Notes under the pieces: model-generated
The model's input: the letters and a program-made list of their open reading frames with translations, nothing else
The model's database searches: none
Told to the model about the DNA's origin: nothing
Made by a program: the position numbers and the translations under genes
Assembly (NCBI GenBank): GCA_934338065.1
Contig: CAKRGX010000011.1
Span: 3,682-67,681, forward strand
From: an uncultured Eubacterium sp.
GTDB lineage: Bacteria > Bacillota > Clostridia > Lachnospirales > Lachnospiraceae
Reading direction: 5' to 3'
DNA: 64,000 nt
Part shown: positions 1-8,413 of the stretch, piece after piece
Layout of the letters: each line of letters starts with the position of its first letter
How positions within the stretch are numbered: position 1 is the first letter of the stretch

Positions 1-916
1 CATATGCTTCTGGGAATTCCTGCTCCATCTGAGCGATTGGCATCGGTGTACGTACACCGGCAACTACGTCCTCACCCTGTGCATTCTTAAGGAACTCACC
101 CATCAGTTTGTTTTCACCCGTTGCAGGGTCACGAGTAAAGGCAACACCTGTACCAGACTCATCATTCAGGTTACCGAATACCATAGGCATTACGTTAACT
201 GCTGTACCCCATGAATAAGGGATATCATTGTCACGACGATATACGTTAGCACGAGGGTTGTCCCATGAACGGAATACAGCCTCGATAGCAAGCTTCAACT
301 GCTGTACCGGATCAGATGGGAATTCTTCGCCTAACTGCTTTTTGTACTCAGCCTTGAACTGCTCAGCCAAAGTCTTCAGATCTGCTGCTGTAAGATCAAC
401 GTCATACTCAACGCCTTTTTCTTCTTTCATCTTGTCAATAAGCTGTTCAAAATATTTCTTACCAACTTCCATTACAACGTCAGAGAACATCTGAATGAAA
501 CGTCTGTATGAATCATATACGAAACGCTCGAACTTAGGATCCGGGTTACCAGCGATCATAGCTGCTACTACTTCGTCATTCAAACCAAGGTTAAGGATTG
601 TATCCATCATACCAGGCATGGATGCTCTAGCACCGGAACGTACCGATACCAAAAGTGGATTTTTAAGATCTCCGAACTTTTTACCATTAATCTCTTCCAT
701 CTTTGCAACGCCGGCCATAGTCTGCTCCATGATCTCGTCGTTGATCTTACGTCCATCCTCGTAATACTGTGTACAAGCCTCTGTAGTAATGGTGAATCCC
801 TGTGGAACAGGAAGACCAATACTTGTCATCTCAGCAAGGTTTGCGCCCTTACCACCAAGCAAGTTACGCATAGTCATATCGCCTTCGCTGAACATATAAA
901 CCCATTTGTTTGCCAT
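1..916 (-). CDS. ppdK: Pyruvate, phosphate dikinase, N-terminal part (runs off the window)
   Basis: Interconverts pyruvate, ATP and phosphate with PEP, AMP and pyrophosphate in the cytoplasm. About 305 codons are visible, starting with ATG at 914-916 behind an AGGAGG at 927-932. The protein opens MANKWVYMF; GGKGANLAEM lies at residues 21-30 and SVRSGARASMPGMMDT at about 91-106, both signatures of the PPDK nucleotide-binding domain. The swivelling phosphohistidine domain and PEP-binding barrel would lie left of base 1. The partial state is a window edge effect, not a truncation. It is transcribed divergently from the degV gene at 1161. In anaerobic Clostridia this enzyme usually serves PPi-linked glycolysis; that role here is inference. 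Confidence 0.95.
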   Translation of the reverse strand, partial: MANKWVYMFSEGDMTMRNLLGGKGANLAEMTSIGLPVPQGFTITTEACTQYYEDGRKINDEIMEQTMAGVAKMEEINGKKFGDLKNPLLVSVRSGARASMPGMMDTILNLGLNDEVVAAMIAGNPDPKFERFVYDSYRRFIQMFSDVVMEVGKKYFEQLIDKMKEEKGVEYDVDLTAADLKTLAEQFKAEYKKQLGEEFPSDPVQQLKLAIEAVFRSWDNPRANVYRRDNDIPYSWGTAVNVMPMVFGNLNDESGTGVAFTRDPATGENKLMGEFLKNAQGEDVVAGVRTPMPIAQMEQEFPEAY

Positions 917-1095
917 GTTTGTTATTCCTCCTAATTAAATATAGTATTAGTGTTTTGACGCAGAAACTGATGTCAAACAATTATCACGTAATCGCACCAA
1001 AAGAACACAACTGTTCTGCAGTCGCTGTTCCCATTGTAACATAAAAAGTATTTGTAGGAAAGCACTTTTTCTAATTTGCAAAAATATTTTTTAAT

Positions 1096-1125
1096 TTGAC
1101 AAAGAACACCCTCACGCACTATACT
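1096..1125 (+). promoter_or_regulatory. Promoter of the degV gene
   Basis: TTGACA at 1096-1101 and TATACT at 1120-1125 with an 18-nt spacer, about 35 bases before the degV start. It lies in the 244-bp divergent gap between ppdK and degV; no equally clear ppdK promoter was seen. Confidence 0.7.
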
Positions 1126-1160
1126 ATAAGTAACAAATCAAATTTTATGGAGGTACAACA

Positions 1161-1997
1161 ATGATACGTATTATTACAGATAGTCTGTGTGATCTGACCA
1201 TGAGCCATGCCAAAGAGATTAACATAGACATTCTGCCTTTAACAGTACGCTTTGGAGAAAACGACTACAAGTGTGGCGTAGACATGAAAAATGAGGATTT
1301 TTATGAACAATTGGCTACGAATCCAAATCACCCTTCCACGGCAGCTGTAAATCCTTTTGAATTTGAAGAACTCTTTCGAAAATACATAGAAGCCGGAGAC
1401 GAGATTGTTGCGATCATCTTTTCAAAATTCATGAGTGCAACATTCCAATCAGCACAGATTGCCGCACAAAATATTAATTGTGACAGGTTGCATCTTATTG
1501 ACTGTGAAAATGGAGCAATGGGGCAGGCTCTCTTGATTGAGACAGCTGTAACTCTCCGTGACGAAGGAAAAACTGCCACAGAGATTGCTGATACGATAAC
1601 GTCATTACTGCCAAAAACCATGACTTATATCGTTGTTGACTCATTAGAATATTTAAAGCGTGGTGGACGCATCAGCAAAAGTGCCGCTCTGCTTGGCAGC
1701 CTGATCAAGCTTCACCCGGTTCTGCAAGTTGTTGCGGACGGTGCCAAACCGGTCGATAAAGTAAAAGGCAAGAAATCCTGTAATGCCTGGTTGATCAAAA
1801 AGTTGCAGGACCGTCCTGCCGACACAAATTATAAACTTGTTATCGGACATTCCAACGCTCCGGAACGCGCAGAGACTTTCAAAGAACAACTTCGTGAAGC
1901 CGGTATAACAAATGATATCTTTATCACATGCATTGGTCCTGTTGTTGGAACTCATATCGGACCAAACAGTCTTGGCATAGGATATATCGAAAAGTAA
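1161..1997 (+). CDS. DegV family fatty-acid-binding protein
   Basis: A 278-residue DegV/EDD-fold protein of full family length. DegV proteins bind a fatty acid and in Firmicutes feed fatty acid kinases (FakB role). Visible signatures are the N-terminal IITDSLCDL (residues 4-12), HPSTAAVNP (57-65), and SLEYLKRGGRISKSAALLGS (161-180), the conserved ligand-pocket helix. The ATG follows GGAGG with good spacing (bases 1150-1154). It is a single gene with its own promoter and terminator. No fakA-like kinase is nearby, so the partner must be elsewhere. The exact lipid specificity cannot be read from sequence. Confidence 0.9.
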   Translation: MIRIITDSLCDLTMSHAKEINIDILPLTVRFGENDYKCGVDMKNEDFYEQLATNPNHPSTAAVNPFEFEELFRKYIEAGDEIVAIIFSKFMSATFQSAQIAAQNINCDRLHLIDCENGAMGQALLIETAVTLRDEGKTATEIADTITSLLPKTMTYIVVDSLEYLKRGGRISKSAALLGSLIKLHPVLQVVADGAKPVDKVKGKKSCNAWLIKKLQDRPADTNYKLVIGHSNAPERAETFKEQLREAGITNDIFITCIGPVVGTHIGPNSLGIGYIEK

Positions 1998-2020
1998 GTT
2001 TTCTTCCTTATTACATTAAG

Positions 2021-2070
2021 AAGCGGCAATCCGAGATCAGTCACTACGACATAGTCTCTGATTACCGCTT
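2021..2070. terminator. Bidirectional terminator between degV and the C39-like peptidase gene
   Basis: Interrupted stem AAGCGG-AATC-GAGA pairing with TCTC-GATT-CCGCTT, followed by TTTTC on the plus strand. It separates two convergent genes. Confidence 0.75.
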
Positions 2071-2081
2071 TTCTTTATTCA

Positions 2082-2915
2082 TCACCAGCCTTGTGGTAAT
2101 ACACAGGTTCCTCCGAACCCTTTATGCTTCCACTTGTCCTTTTTTTCATCAAACCGGGTAACGGCAAGTATCTGCCATTTATTGGATTTTTTAAGAGACC
2201 GATAGATCTTGTCCAATTTTACCCACTTGCGATTATGGTCAGGATTACCGGAGTCCGCTAGAAACACACGGTCTGTCTTTTCATCATAAGTAAAAATAGT
2301 AACATAATGTCCTGCTGTATTCTCCCAGTACACATCACTATCATAACTGCTTACAACAACAATACACGCAAGTGAATCCTTGACCTTCTTTTGAAAAGAT
2401 GTATATTGCTTCGGCTTACGCCACACATCCGAGGAAAAACCTGCTGACTGCAGCGCGGCTTTCATATACCCCCAGTCAATTGCTCCGCCACCGCCATAAT
2501 CTGTCATCTTTTTAGCATACTGATACATATCGGTTGGTGAACATTGATGACCGGAAAAGGTAGTGTAAATATTCGCCATACAGCACAAGCCACAACCAAA
2601 GCTGCCAAAACTTCCCCCATCATAAAATTCTTCACTCCAATGGCCGGACCAGTTCAGGCGCTTCTTCCATGATTTAGGTCCCTGCAGGAAGGTTGCTATC
2701 TTTTTCGTCGGATCCGGCGTTGCCGTTGGTTTGGGACTCTCTGTCGGCACAGCAGCCGGCGTTGCCGTTGCAAAGCTTGTACTAGCCGGCTGCGCTGCCG
2801 TTTCCCGCGAATTTACCTGCAGAAAATGATTCAGTAGTACGGCCAATGCCAGCATGGCAATGCTCATTAATGATATAATGACTATCTGCTTTGTAGAATA
2901 GTCTCTTTTCTTCAT
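2082..2915 (-). CDS. Membrane-anchored C39-like cysteine peptidase
   Basis: A 277-residue protein with one N-terminal membrane segment (about residues 11-33), a Thr/Pro/Ala-rich linker (about 40-72), and a papain-like C39_2-type domain. The putative catalytic Cys lies in FGCGLCCMANI (Cys108 region), the His in AGHYVTIF (His203), and an Asp/Asn in LADSGNPDHN (about 220-228). It would act outside the membrane, possibly on peptides or cell wall proteins; the substrate is unknown. It is convergent with degV and lies 53 bp downstream of glyS on the same strand. The low-complexity linker resembles those of other exported proteins in this window. An alternative is a non-proteolytic binding protein of the same fold. 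Confidence 0.75.
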   Translation of the reverse strand: MKKRDYSTKQIVIISLMSIAMLALAVLLNHFLQVNSRETAAQPASTSFATATPAAVPTESPKPTATPDPTKKIATFLQGPKSWKKRLNWSGHWSEEFYDGGSFGSFGCGLCCMANIYTTFSGHQCSPTDMYQYAKKMTDYGGGGAIDWGYMKAALQSAGFSSDVWRKPKQYTSFQKKVKDSLACIVVVSSYDSDVYWENTAGHYVTIFTYDEKTDRVFLADSGNPDHNRKWVKLDKIYRSLKKSNKWQILAVTRFDEKKDKWKHKGFGGTCVLPQGW

Positions 2916-2968
2916 TCAATTCTCCATTCTGAACTAGTCTGCACTATGTCATTAAAAGGAACGAAAAA

Positions 2969-4357
2969 TTAAAAAATAAATTTTTCTTCAAAATAACCTT
3001 TCAGCTCACTGATATTAACCCGCTCCTGCTTCATGGTGTCACGATCACGAACTGTCACCATTCCATCTTCTTCCGAATCAAAATCATAAGTTACACAGTA
3101 TGGCGTACCAATCTCATCCTGACGACGATAACGTTTTCCGATATTGCCACGGTCATCATATTCACAATTGTAATATTTGCTTAACTCTTCAAATACTTTT
3201 TCCGCCTTTTCATTTAATTTTTTAGAAAGAGGAAGAACACCGATCTTCACAGGTGCTAATGCCGGATGGAAATGCATCACAGTACGTACATCCCCCTCAC
3301 CGATTTCTTCCTCATCATAAGCACTGCACAGGAATGCTAATGTCACACGGTCAGCCCCCAGTGATGGTTCAATAACATAAGGAATATATTTCTCCTTGCG
3401 CTCATCATCGAAGTAACTCATATCTTCACCGGAAGTATTCTGATGCTGTGTCAGGTCATAATCCGTACGGTCGGCAATTCCCCATAACTCTCCCCAGCCA
3501 AATGGGAACAGGAACTCGATATCACTCGTCGCTTTACTATAGAAAGAAAGTTCCTCTTTATCATGATCACGAACACGCATCTCATCTTCCTTGATACCAA
3601 GTGTCTGAAGCCAGTTGATACAAAATTCTTTCCAGTAACGGAACCACTCCAGATCAGTATCCGGCACGCAAAAGAACTCAAGTTCCATCTGCTCAAACTC
3701 ACGGGTACGGAATGTAAAGTTACCCGGCGTAATCTCATTACGGAAGGATTTACCTATCTGTCCAATACCAAATGGTACTTTCTTGCGGGAGGTTCTCTGC
3801 ACATTTTTAAAATTTACAAAGATACCCTGTGCAGTCTCAGGACGAAGATACACGGTATTTTTTGCATCCTCTGTAACCCCTTGAAATGTTTTGAACATAA
3901 GATTAAACTGACGGATTTCCGTAAAATTATGTTTTCCACAACTTGGGCAAGCCACCTGATTGTCAGCAATAAAATTCTCCATCTTATCTTTATCCCAGCC
4001 ATCTACCGAGCCATCCAGTTCAATGCCTTTCCCCTCAGCATATGCCTCGATCAACTGATCTGCCCGAAAACGCTCATGACATTCTTTACAATCCATCAGC
4101 GGATCAGAAAATCCTCCAAGGTGTCCGGAGGCAACCCATGTCTGTGGATTCATAAGAATTGCACAATCTACACCGACATTGTATTTATTCTCCTGAATAA
4201 ACTTCTGCCACCATGCCTTTTTGACATTATTTTTCAACTCAACACCAAGATTTCCATAATCCCACGTATTCGCCAGACCACCATAAATTTCAGAACCCGG
4301 ATAAATAAAACCACGGCTCTTTGCCAACGCTACGATCTTGTCCATTGTCTTTTCCAT
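2969..4357 (-). CDS. glyS: Glycine--tRNA ligase, single-chain class II type
   Basis: Charges tRNA-Gly in the cytoplasm. The 462 residues match the homodimeric (GlyQS-type) enzyme rather than the two-subunit alpha2beta2 form. Recognisable parts are the N-terminal [14 protein letters not shown], the zinc-like CKEC...CPSCGKH insertion, [25 protein letters not shown] (motif 2 region) and [10 protein letters not shown] near motif 3, then the anticodon-binding domain from about residue 365. ATG at 4357 follows GGAGG with good spacing. A promoter is visible at 4391-4419. No T-box leader was found: the gap to the next gene lacks the conserved T-box bulge sequence. Confidence 0.96.
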   Translation of the reverse strand: MEKTMDKIVALAKSRGFIYPGSEIYGGLANTWDYGNLGVELKNNVKKAWWQKFIQENKYNVGVDCAILMNPQTWVASGHLGGFSDPLMDCKECHERFRADQLIEAYAEGKGIELDGSVDGWDKDKMENFIADNQVACPSCGKHNFTEIRQFNLMFKTFQGVTEDAKNTVYLRPETAQGIFVNFKNVQRTSRKKVPFGIGQIGKSFRNEITPGNFTFRTREFEQMELEFFCVPDTDLEWFRYWKEFCINWLQTLGIKEDEMRVRDHDKEELSFYSKATSDIEFLFPFGWGELWGIADRTDYDLTQHQNTSGEDMSYFDDERKEKYIPYVIEPSLGADRVTLAFLCSAYDEEEIGEGDVRTVMHFHPALAPVKIGVLPLSKKLNEKAEKVFEELSKYYNCEYDDRGNIGKRYRRQDEIGTPYCVTYDFDSEEDGMVTVRDRDTMKQERVNISELKGYFEEKFIF

Positions 4358-4390
4358 CGTCTTCCTCCATTGCTTTCATTTTCTCTCAAT

Positions 4391-4419
4391 ATTGTACTAT
4401 TTTAACGATGTTTTTGCAA
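4391..4419 (-). promoter_or_regulatory. Promoter of glyS
   Basis: On the minus strand TTGCAA (4419-4414) and TACAAT (4396-4391) are separated by 17 nt and end about 34 bases before the glyS ATG. Confidence 0.65.
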
Positions 4420-4460
4420 GTAAAATAATTTGCGGGGGGATATTCTATATGGTGTTTTTT

Positions 4461-4586
4461 GAGGTTTCCGTAATTCTCAAAGGCCAACATGGAATATTTC
4501 CTGCAAATAATTTTCTCAAATGGGGAGATGATGCTGAGCAGAGCAAAAAAGACCGTAGATTCCGCCATGAGGGACTACGGTCTTTT
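4461..4586 (-). repeat. Repeat copy R1 with embedded rho-independent terminator
   Basis: Nearly identical to 6999-7137, with the best-matching core at 4479-4585 versus 7021-7137. It holds an 11-bp stem (AAAGACCGTAG / CTACGGTCTTT, 4548-4585) followed on the minus strand by a T run, so it terminates the minus-strand gene ending at 4585. Conservation continues for about 80 bases past the hairpin, more than a terminator needs. Only two copies were seen in the window. Confidence 0.8.
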
Positions 4587-6036
4587 ATTCTACTGTTCTA
4601 TATTTCTGCAAACGGCTCGTTGGTTTATCCGGTATTGTATATGTCAATTTTCCACTTTCTATCATAGGCTTTAAAATTTTTCTGGTCATATACGTCCGAT
4701 TTTTATATCCAAGATAATCCAATATCTCTTTTTTGCTTTTTGGTTTCCTGCAAAATTTCAATATTTCCCATTCGAGTGCTATACTATTATCTTGGTCACT
4801 GACTTGGTCACTGACTTGGTCACTATCTTGGTCACTAACCTTTGGCCCCGATTTTAATGTTGCCGCATCATTTAATGGTATAACTGTTCGAAATATGTCA
4901 CCCTCCACAAATTGCGGAACTCCTCCTGAATACATTTTCGTATATTTGTAAGTGTTTCGCATTCCTGAGCCAAGTTCATCTGCAAGCCCGATTTCTCTAA
5001 ACACCTTTGAAATAGCAGGATTTTTCGGAAATGGTTGAAACGTATTCAGATCCAAATTTCCATATCCATGTGTCCTATTACTGTTCTCAGCTAATATCCA
5101 ATTCTTTTCAATAATCATTTTGGCTACATAACCACTTGAATAATCTCGGTGTGCTAAACTGTTAGAAATTATCTCCCTCAATATTGCATCCCTTGCGCTC
5201 ACCGACTGCATACCATCTAAAACAAACGGATTACTTAAATGCTTTTTGGCAAATTCACTCATTCGTTCATACATATCTAAAAGATTCGTCACAATGACAT
5301 CTCTATCATCGTACCGATCCAGATTTTCAACACGAAATATCATGTCTGTTTTATGCTGCGGAAGTGCAGACATGATTGTAGTATCTTTTCCAAATAACAA
5401 AATTGCAGCTAATGTAATGCCTTCTTCCCTACTCTCGCGATCCATCAAAATCAATCCGGCACTTCTCAACAATTCCTCATCATCCATAGACTGCCATGGA
5501 TGATTATCACTTCTGACACGAGTCATCTTACGTGCTTTGTCAATTAGATCAGTCCGAAGGACATCTAACCCCCACTTTGGAAACACTCTGTTGACAAAAT
5601 ATGTGTCCTGTTTTCGTGCATATAATTTATATACAAGTTCTTCATTGTTTGTAATATCTATATCTGATTCATTATTTCTATCATATATCCTTCCGGAGCA
5701 TCTGCTTACCTGCGTTCCAACCGGAACATATATATGAAGAATTATTCTGCCCTCAATCTTATATTCCCTCGGAGACAGAAATAAGGGCGGATACATCTTA
5801 TTTGAATTATTGATGGCTGTCACGAAATCTTTTTTAATCTGTTCTACACAGTTCGGCTCTATCCCCAATATCTCACCATTATCTTTCACCCCAAGAAATA
5901 TGTTTCCCCCATCCCTATTGGAAAACGCACAAACACTTTCATATACATCTTTCGTGATACTGGTTTGAGATTTTTTAAACTCAGTCGTATGATTCTCACC
6001 TTTACTGAGAATATTCAAAATTTCCTTTTCGTCCAA
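4585..6036 (-). CDS. AlbA_2 (Schlafen-type) ATP-binding transcriptional regulator/helicase-like protein
   Basis: A 483-residue protein. The N-terminal AlbA_2 domain covers about residues 8-130 (HTTEFKKSQTS, then AFSNRDGGNIFLGVKDNG). A central ATP-binding region like the divergent AAA_4 / RecG-like HATPase_c_4 family contains REIISNSLAHRDYSSG. A C-terminal winged-helix segment ends the protein. Residues 401-416 are a repeated DQ(V)S linker encoded by a 12-nt tandem repeat. It appears to start at TTG (6034-6036) behind GGAGG. Such proteins are usually DNA-binding regulators of stress or accessory genes; the role here is unknown. It is AT-rich relative to neighbours and sits in an island between two repeats, consistent with acquisition. 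Confidence 0.8.
   Translation of the reverse strand: MDEKEILNILSKGENHTTEFKKSQTSITKDVYESVCAFSNRDGGNIFLGVKDNGEILGIEPNCVEQIKKDFVTAINNSNKMYPPLFLSPREYKIEGRIILHIYVPVGTQVSRCSGRIYDRNNESDIDITNNEELVYKLYARKQDTYFVNRVFPKWGLDVLRTDLIDKARKMTRVRSDNHPWQSMDDEELLRSAGLILMDRESREEGITLAAILLFGKDTTIMSALPQHKTDMIFRVENLDRYDDRDVIVTNLLDMYERMSEFAKKHLSNPFVLDGMQSVSARDAILREIISNSLAHRDYSSGYVAKMIIEKNWILAENSNRTHGYGNLDLNTFQPFPKNPAISKVFREIGLADELGSGMRNTYKYTKMYSGGVPQFVEGDIFRTVIPLNDAATLKSGPKVSDQDSDQVSDQVSDQDNSIALEWEILKFCRKPKSKKEILDYLGYKNRTYMTRKILKPMIESGKLTYTIPDKPTSRLQKYRTVE
4789..4836 (+). repeat. 12-nt tandem repeat, four units, inside the AlbA_2 gene
   Basis: Four adjacent 12-base units of the form (a/g)(t/a)cttggtcact at 4789, 4801, 4813 and 4825. 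Being a multiple of three, the repeat stays in frame and encodes a run of Ser-Asp-Gln-(Val/Asp). It lies between the ATP-binding region and the C-terminal winged helix. Confidence 0.9.
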
Positions 6037-6174
6037 TGCGTTTTCTCCTCCTTATTTTCTATATAGTTTACCAATTTTCCGATAAACTAAACTGTCAATA
6101 AATTATATTTTACTAGATTTATACGTATTTTACAATGCGCTTCTTCTATATGGATACGTAATCAGAGGCTTTTC

Positions 6175-6658
6175 TTATCTATATGAAGCCTGAGATTCTT
6201 TTACATCAACACCATATATCCCATTAACCAACAAATACTTATATACATCGTCAATCGAAACTTTTGCTTTGGGTCCTAATGTAATTTCTGTAATTATGCC
6301 ATCTTTTATCATTTTTTCGAAACTAAGATCCGCATGAGCAATTAGTTTATCATCTCTGACCGCATATTGAATAGGTAGCAGTTTCATTTTCTTTGAAGTT
6401 CCAATGATCTTTTCCTGACACGCCAACTCCAAAAAATAGTTATCCTCCATTTCATCATGAATACCTGTATTGTAAATAATTCGAACTTCTTTTTCTTCCT
6501 TAAATGCAGGATTTTTCATAAAAGAAAAAATCTTTTCTGCATCTCGATCCAGGACTTCACAAAAACAATCAATGTTTGGTGTTTCAAGAACAATTTGATC
6601 TCATTTTCCAATTGTTCCAAGTGATTGTGTGCATTATCGCTATACCAATAATTTTTTG
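6175..6658 (-). pseudogene. DUF2971-like gene remnant, frameshifted and 5'-truncated
   Basis: From 6600 down to 6175 one frame reads VLETPNIDCFCEVLDRDAEK, then FMKNPAFKEEKEVRIIYN, typical of the C-terminal half of DUF2971-type proteins. Upstream the coding-like sequence (YWYSDNAHNHLEQLENE) continues in a different frame to about 6658, so a frameshift lies near 6590-6602, where the first frame meets a TGA. The N-terminal half of a normal DUF2971 protein is missing, and the 5' end abuts the lipoprotein gene that ends at 6640. A 114-codon ORF starting at 6519 might still be translated, but no good ribosome site precedes it. The family's function is unknown. Confidence 0.6.
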
Positions 6659-6900
6659 TATTTTTTCTTAACAACTTTTTTCACAAATTTATATGTATCA
6701 TTAAGTGTTAAATCTTTATCTAAAACCGAATTAACCACTTCCTCTGGAGTAAGTGTCGGTGTTATTGTCGGTGTTGGTGCTACTGTTGGTGTTGCTGTTG
6801 ATATTGACTTAGTTTGATTTTTCAACTCATTATTATTTGAACATGAACAAAGGAACATACAAATAATTAACAACCTACAAATTGACAGATATTTTCTCAT
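6640..6900 (-). CDS. Small predicted lipoprotein with Thr/Pro linker
   Basis: An 86-residue protein: hydrophobic signal with lipobox FLCSCS (Cys about 18-20), a Thr/Pro-rich linker (about 34-52), then a short charged C-terminus ending VVKKKYKKLLV. The linker suggests a longer exported protein, and the gene ends exactly where the DUF2971-like remnant begins, so the 3' end may be a deletion joint and the protein truncated. Function not recognised. Confidence 0.55.
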   Translation of the reverse strand: MRKYLSICRLLIICMFLCSCSNNNELKNQTKSISTATPTVAPTPTITPTLTPEEVVNSVLDKDLTLNDTYKFVKKVVKKKYKKLLV

Positions 6901-6998
6901 AATTATTCTCCCCCATAAATTTAGTTCTCTTGTAATTTTAAAAAATTTGTACTTATATGGTAGATTAAACTCTCCCCCTTGTCATGGTCATTTCGATT

Positions 6999-7137
6999 GA
7001 GATTCCCATAATTCATTAAAAAAGGCCAACATGGAATATTTCCCGCAAATAATTTTTCCAAATGGGGTGAGATGCCGGGATGGGCAGAACAGAGTAAAAA
7101 AGACCGTAGATTTCGCCATGAGGGACTACGGTCTTTT
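6999..7137 (-). repeat. Repeat copy R2 with embedded rho-independent terminator
   Basis: Second copy of the repeat at 4461-4586. The terminator hairpin (AAAGACCGTAG / CTACGGTCTTT, about 7100-7137) directly follows the stop codon of the LiaF-like gene, and the same flanking block continues left of it. Together the copies bracket the accessory island 4587-6998. Confidence 0.8.
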
Positions 7138-7139
7138 GC

Positions 7140-7847
7140 TCACACATAGTAAATCGTAATTCCACCAAAGTTATTGCTTCCCTCTAATGTAAGTGTTGCC
7201 GTGACTTCGCCGTTTCTGTTATTTTTTTCATCAATTCCGCCAAAACTGCCCTCTACATGGTTCACAATCTGCCACTCTTTTGGTACGAAAAGTTCGACAC
7301 CGGAAAATGATGAATCGATGTTTATTGTTGCATTTCCCGATGGGATTCTTGCCTGGTCGAGATACACCTTAACCCCTGCAAAACTGGCATCTATTTCCGC
7401 ATAGCGAAAATCTTCCGATGTGATGTAGCGGATGACACTGCCAAAAGTTGACGAAATATCCAGTTCGTCACCATTGAGTTTTTCACCCTTCACTTCGTCC
7501 CATTCATCTCTTTTTTTAGAGTGCCCGCGATAGAATATTTTTTTCCGAAAACGTCCAAAGATCAGGTGTAGTCCAATCGTCAATAGAAGGGCTGCCAGTA
7601 AAACTGTCCACGGTGTGATTGCCGTGATTCCAAGCGGTTTATCATAGATAATTGCGATAAAAGCAAGTGGAAATAAAATTCCGCCAAAATGAACATGTGG
7701 AATACTTGCCACAATCACGGCAATACATACAACGGTAAACAGCAGTGAAAATACGTCTACTGCTGGAAGGTATCCAAGCTGGCTCACAACCAGATAAGCA
7801 CCCGCCAAGATTAAAAATACGCCCCAAAAATAATTTTTTTTCATCAT
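7140..7847 (-). CDS. LiaF-like membrane protein
   Basis: 235 residues: an N-terminal cluster of four short membrane helices (about 1-110) followed by a charged linker and a beta-rich C-terminal domain (ELDISSTFGSVIRYI, then VEGSFGGIDEKN, TLEGSNNFGGITIYYV) like the cell-wall-active-antibiotic response domain of LiaF/VraT proteins. In Bacillus, LiaF restrains the LiaRS envelope-stress two-component system. Here the partner is a LytTR regulator overlapping by 4 bp, so this is probably a membrane sensor or modulator of that regulator (inference). Start is ATG at 7847 or 7844. Terminator R2 follows directly. Confidence 0.8.
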   Translation of the reverse strand: MMKKNYFWGVFLILAGAYLVVSQLGYLPAVDVFSLLFTVVCIAVIVASIPHVHFGGILFPLAFIAIIYDKPLGITAITPWTVLLAALLLTIGLHLIFGRFRKKIFYRGHSKKRDEWDEVKGEKLNGDELDISSTFGSVIRYITSEDFRYAEIDASFAGVKVYLDQARIPSGNATINIDSSFSGVELFVPKEWQIVNHVEGSFGGIDEKNNRNGEVTATLTLEGSNNFGGITIYYV

Positions 7848-8305
7848 CTCATCCTCATTTCTACTAATTTTTCTTTTAATACTCTGCTATAATGTCTGGA
7901 TACAAAAATCTGCTTATGGGAATTTCGAAATGCCGCACAGCTCGTTGTCGACAGATTACTCTTTTGCAGCGAATAAATTTCCGAAACATTGGCAATCGTC
8001 GATTTGGAAACACGCAGAAATTGATTTGGAAGAATCTCCTCCAATTCGTAGAGCCGCTGTTTCGTCTCATATATTTCATCTCTTGTGTGAACCTGAACTA
8101 TTGTTCCTTCGGTTTCAAAAAACAAAATATCCAAAACATCCACATAACACTCCAAATCTCCCTGATAAAGAACCAGCCGTTTTGTCTCCGTATGACCGGA
8201 TGCAAATGCCTCTTGAATTTTTTTCAGTTCCTCAGTCATCCGGCGGCAGTGAATCCTTATTTCATCATCCGGCAGATTCTCATCCAACTCAATGGTAATC
8301 TTCAT
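7844..8305 (-). CDS. LytTR-domain DNA-binding regulator
   Basis: The frame is open to 8335, but ATG at 8305 has a strong GGGAGGC ribosome site, giving MKITIELDENL and 153 residues. The N-terminal part (about 1-50) is short and helical with no receiver domain; the C-terminal LytTR domain includes VLYQGDLECYVDVLDILFFE, FLRVSKSTIANVSEIYSL and FVSRHYSRVLKEKL. Stand-alone LytTR proteins of this architecture usually sit beside a membrane protein that controls them, here the LiaF-like protein (overlap ATGA). A promoter and two LytTR-type half sites lie directly upstream, suggesting autoregulation. Confidence 0.85.
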   Translation of the reverse strand: MKITIELDENLPDDEIRIHCRRMTEELKKIQEAFASGHTETKRLVLYQGDLECYVDVLDILFFETEGTIVQVHTRDEIYETKQRLYELEEILPNQFLRVSKSTIANVSEIYSLQKSNLSTTSCAAFRNSHKQIFVSRHYSRVLKEKLVEMRMR

Positions 8306-8333
8306 AATCGCCTCCCTCTTCGTGTGTAATGCC

Positions 8334-8361
8334 ATTATAGCAAAAGAAAATGGATTGTAAA
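8334..8361 (-). promoter_or_regulatory. Promoter of the LytTR-LiaF operon
   Basis: On the minus strand TTTACA (8361-8356) and TATAAT (8339-8334) with a 16-nt spacer, about 28 bases before the LytTR ATG. Confidence 0.7.
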
Positions 8362-8371
8362 CCCATTTTCC

Positions 8372-8401
8372 GTAAGTGGTTCTATTTCGTTTGTAAGTGG
8401 T
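8372..8401. promoter_or_regulatory. Candidate LytTR operator: two 9-bp direct repeats, 21-bp period
   Basis: GTAAGTGGT occurs at 8372-8380 and again at 8393-8401, exactly two helical turns apart, just upstream of the -35 box of the LytTR gene. Direct 9-bp repeats separated by 12 bp are the known geometry of LytTR-domain binding sites, so these are probably the regulator's own operator in an activating position. Confidence 0.7.
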
Positions 8402-8413
8402 AAAAATAAAGAC

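Noticed and set aside
3563-4405. 280-codon plus-strand ORF opposite glyS
   Set aside because: Antisense shadow of glyS with no recognisable motif or ribosome site.
4358-4460. T-box riboswitch upstream of glyS
   Set aside because: The gap holds a promoter but no T-box conserved bulge or antiterminator pairing. The same holds upstream of valS (41711-41807).
4789-4836. CRISPR-like short repeats
   Set aside because: Repeats are adjacent 12-mers without spacers and are inside a coding frame.
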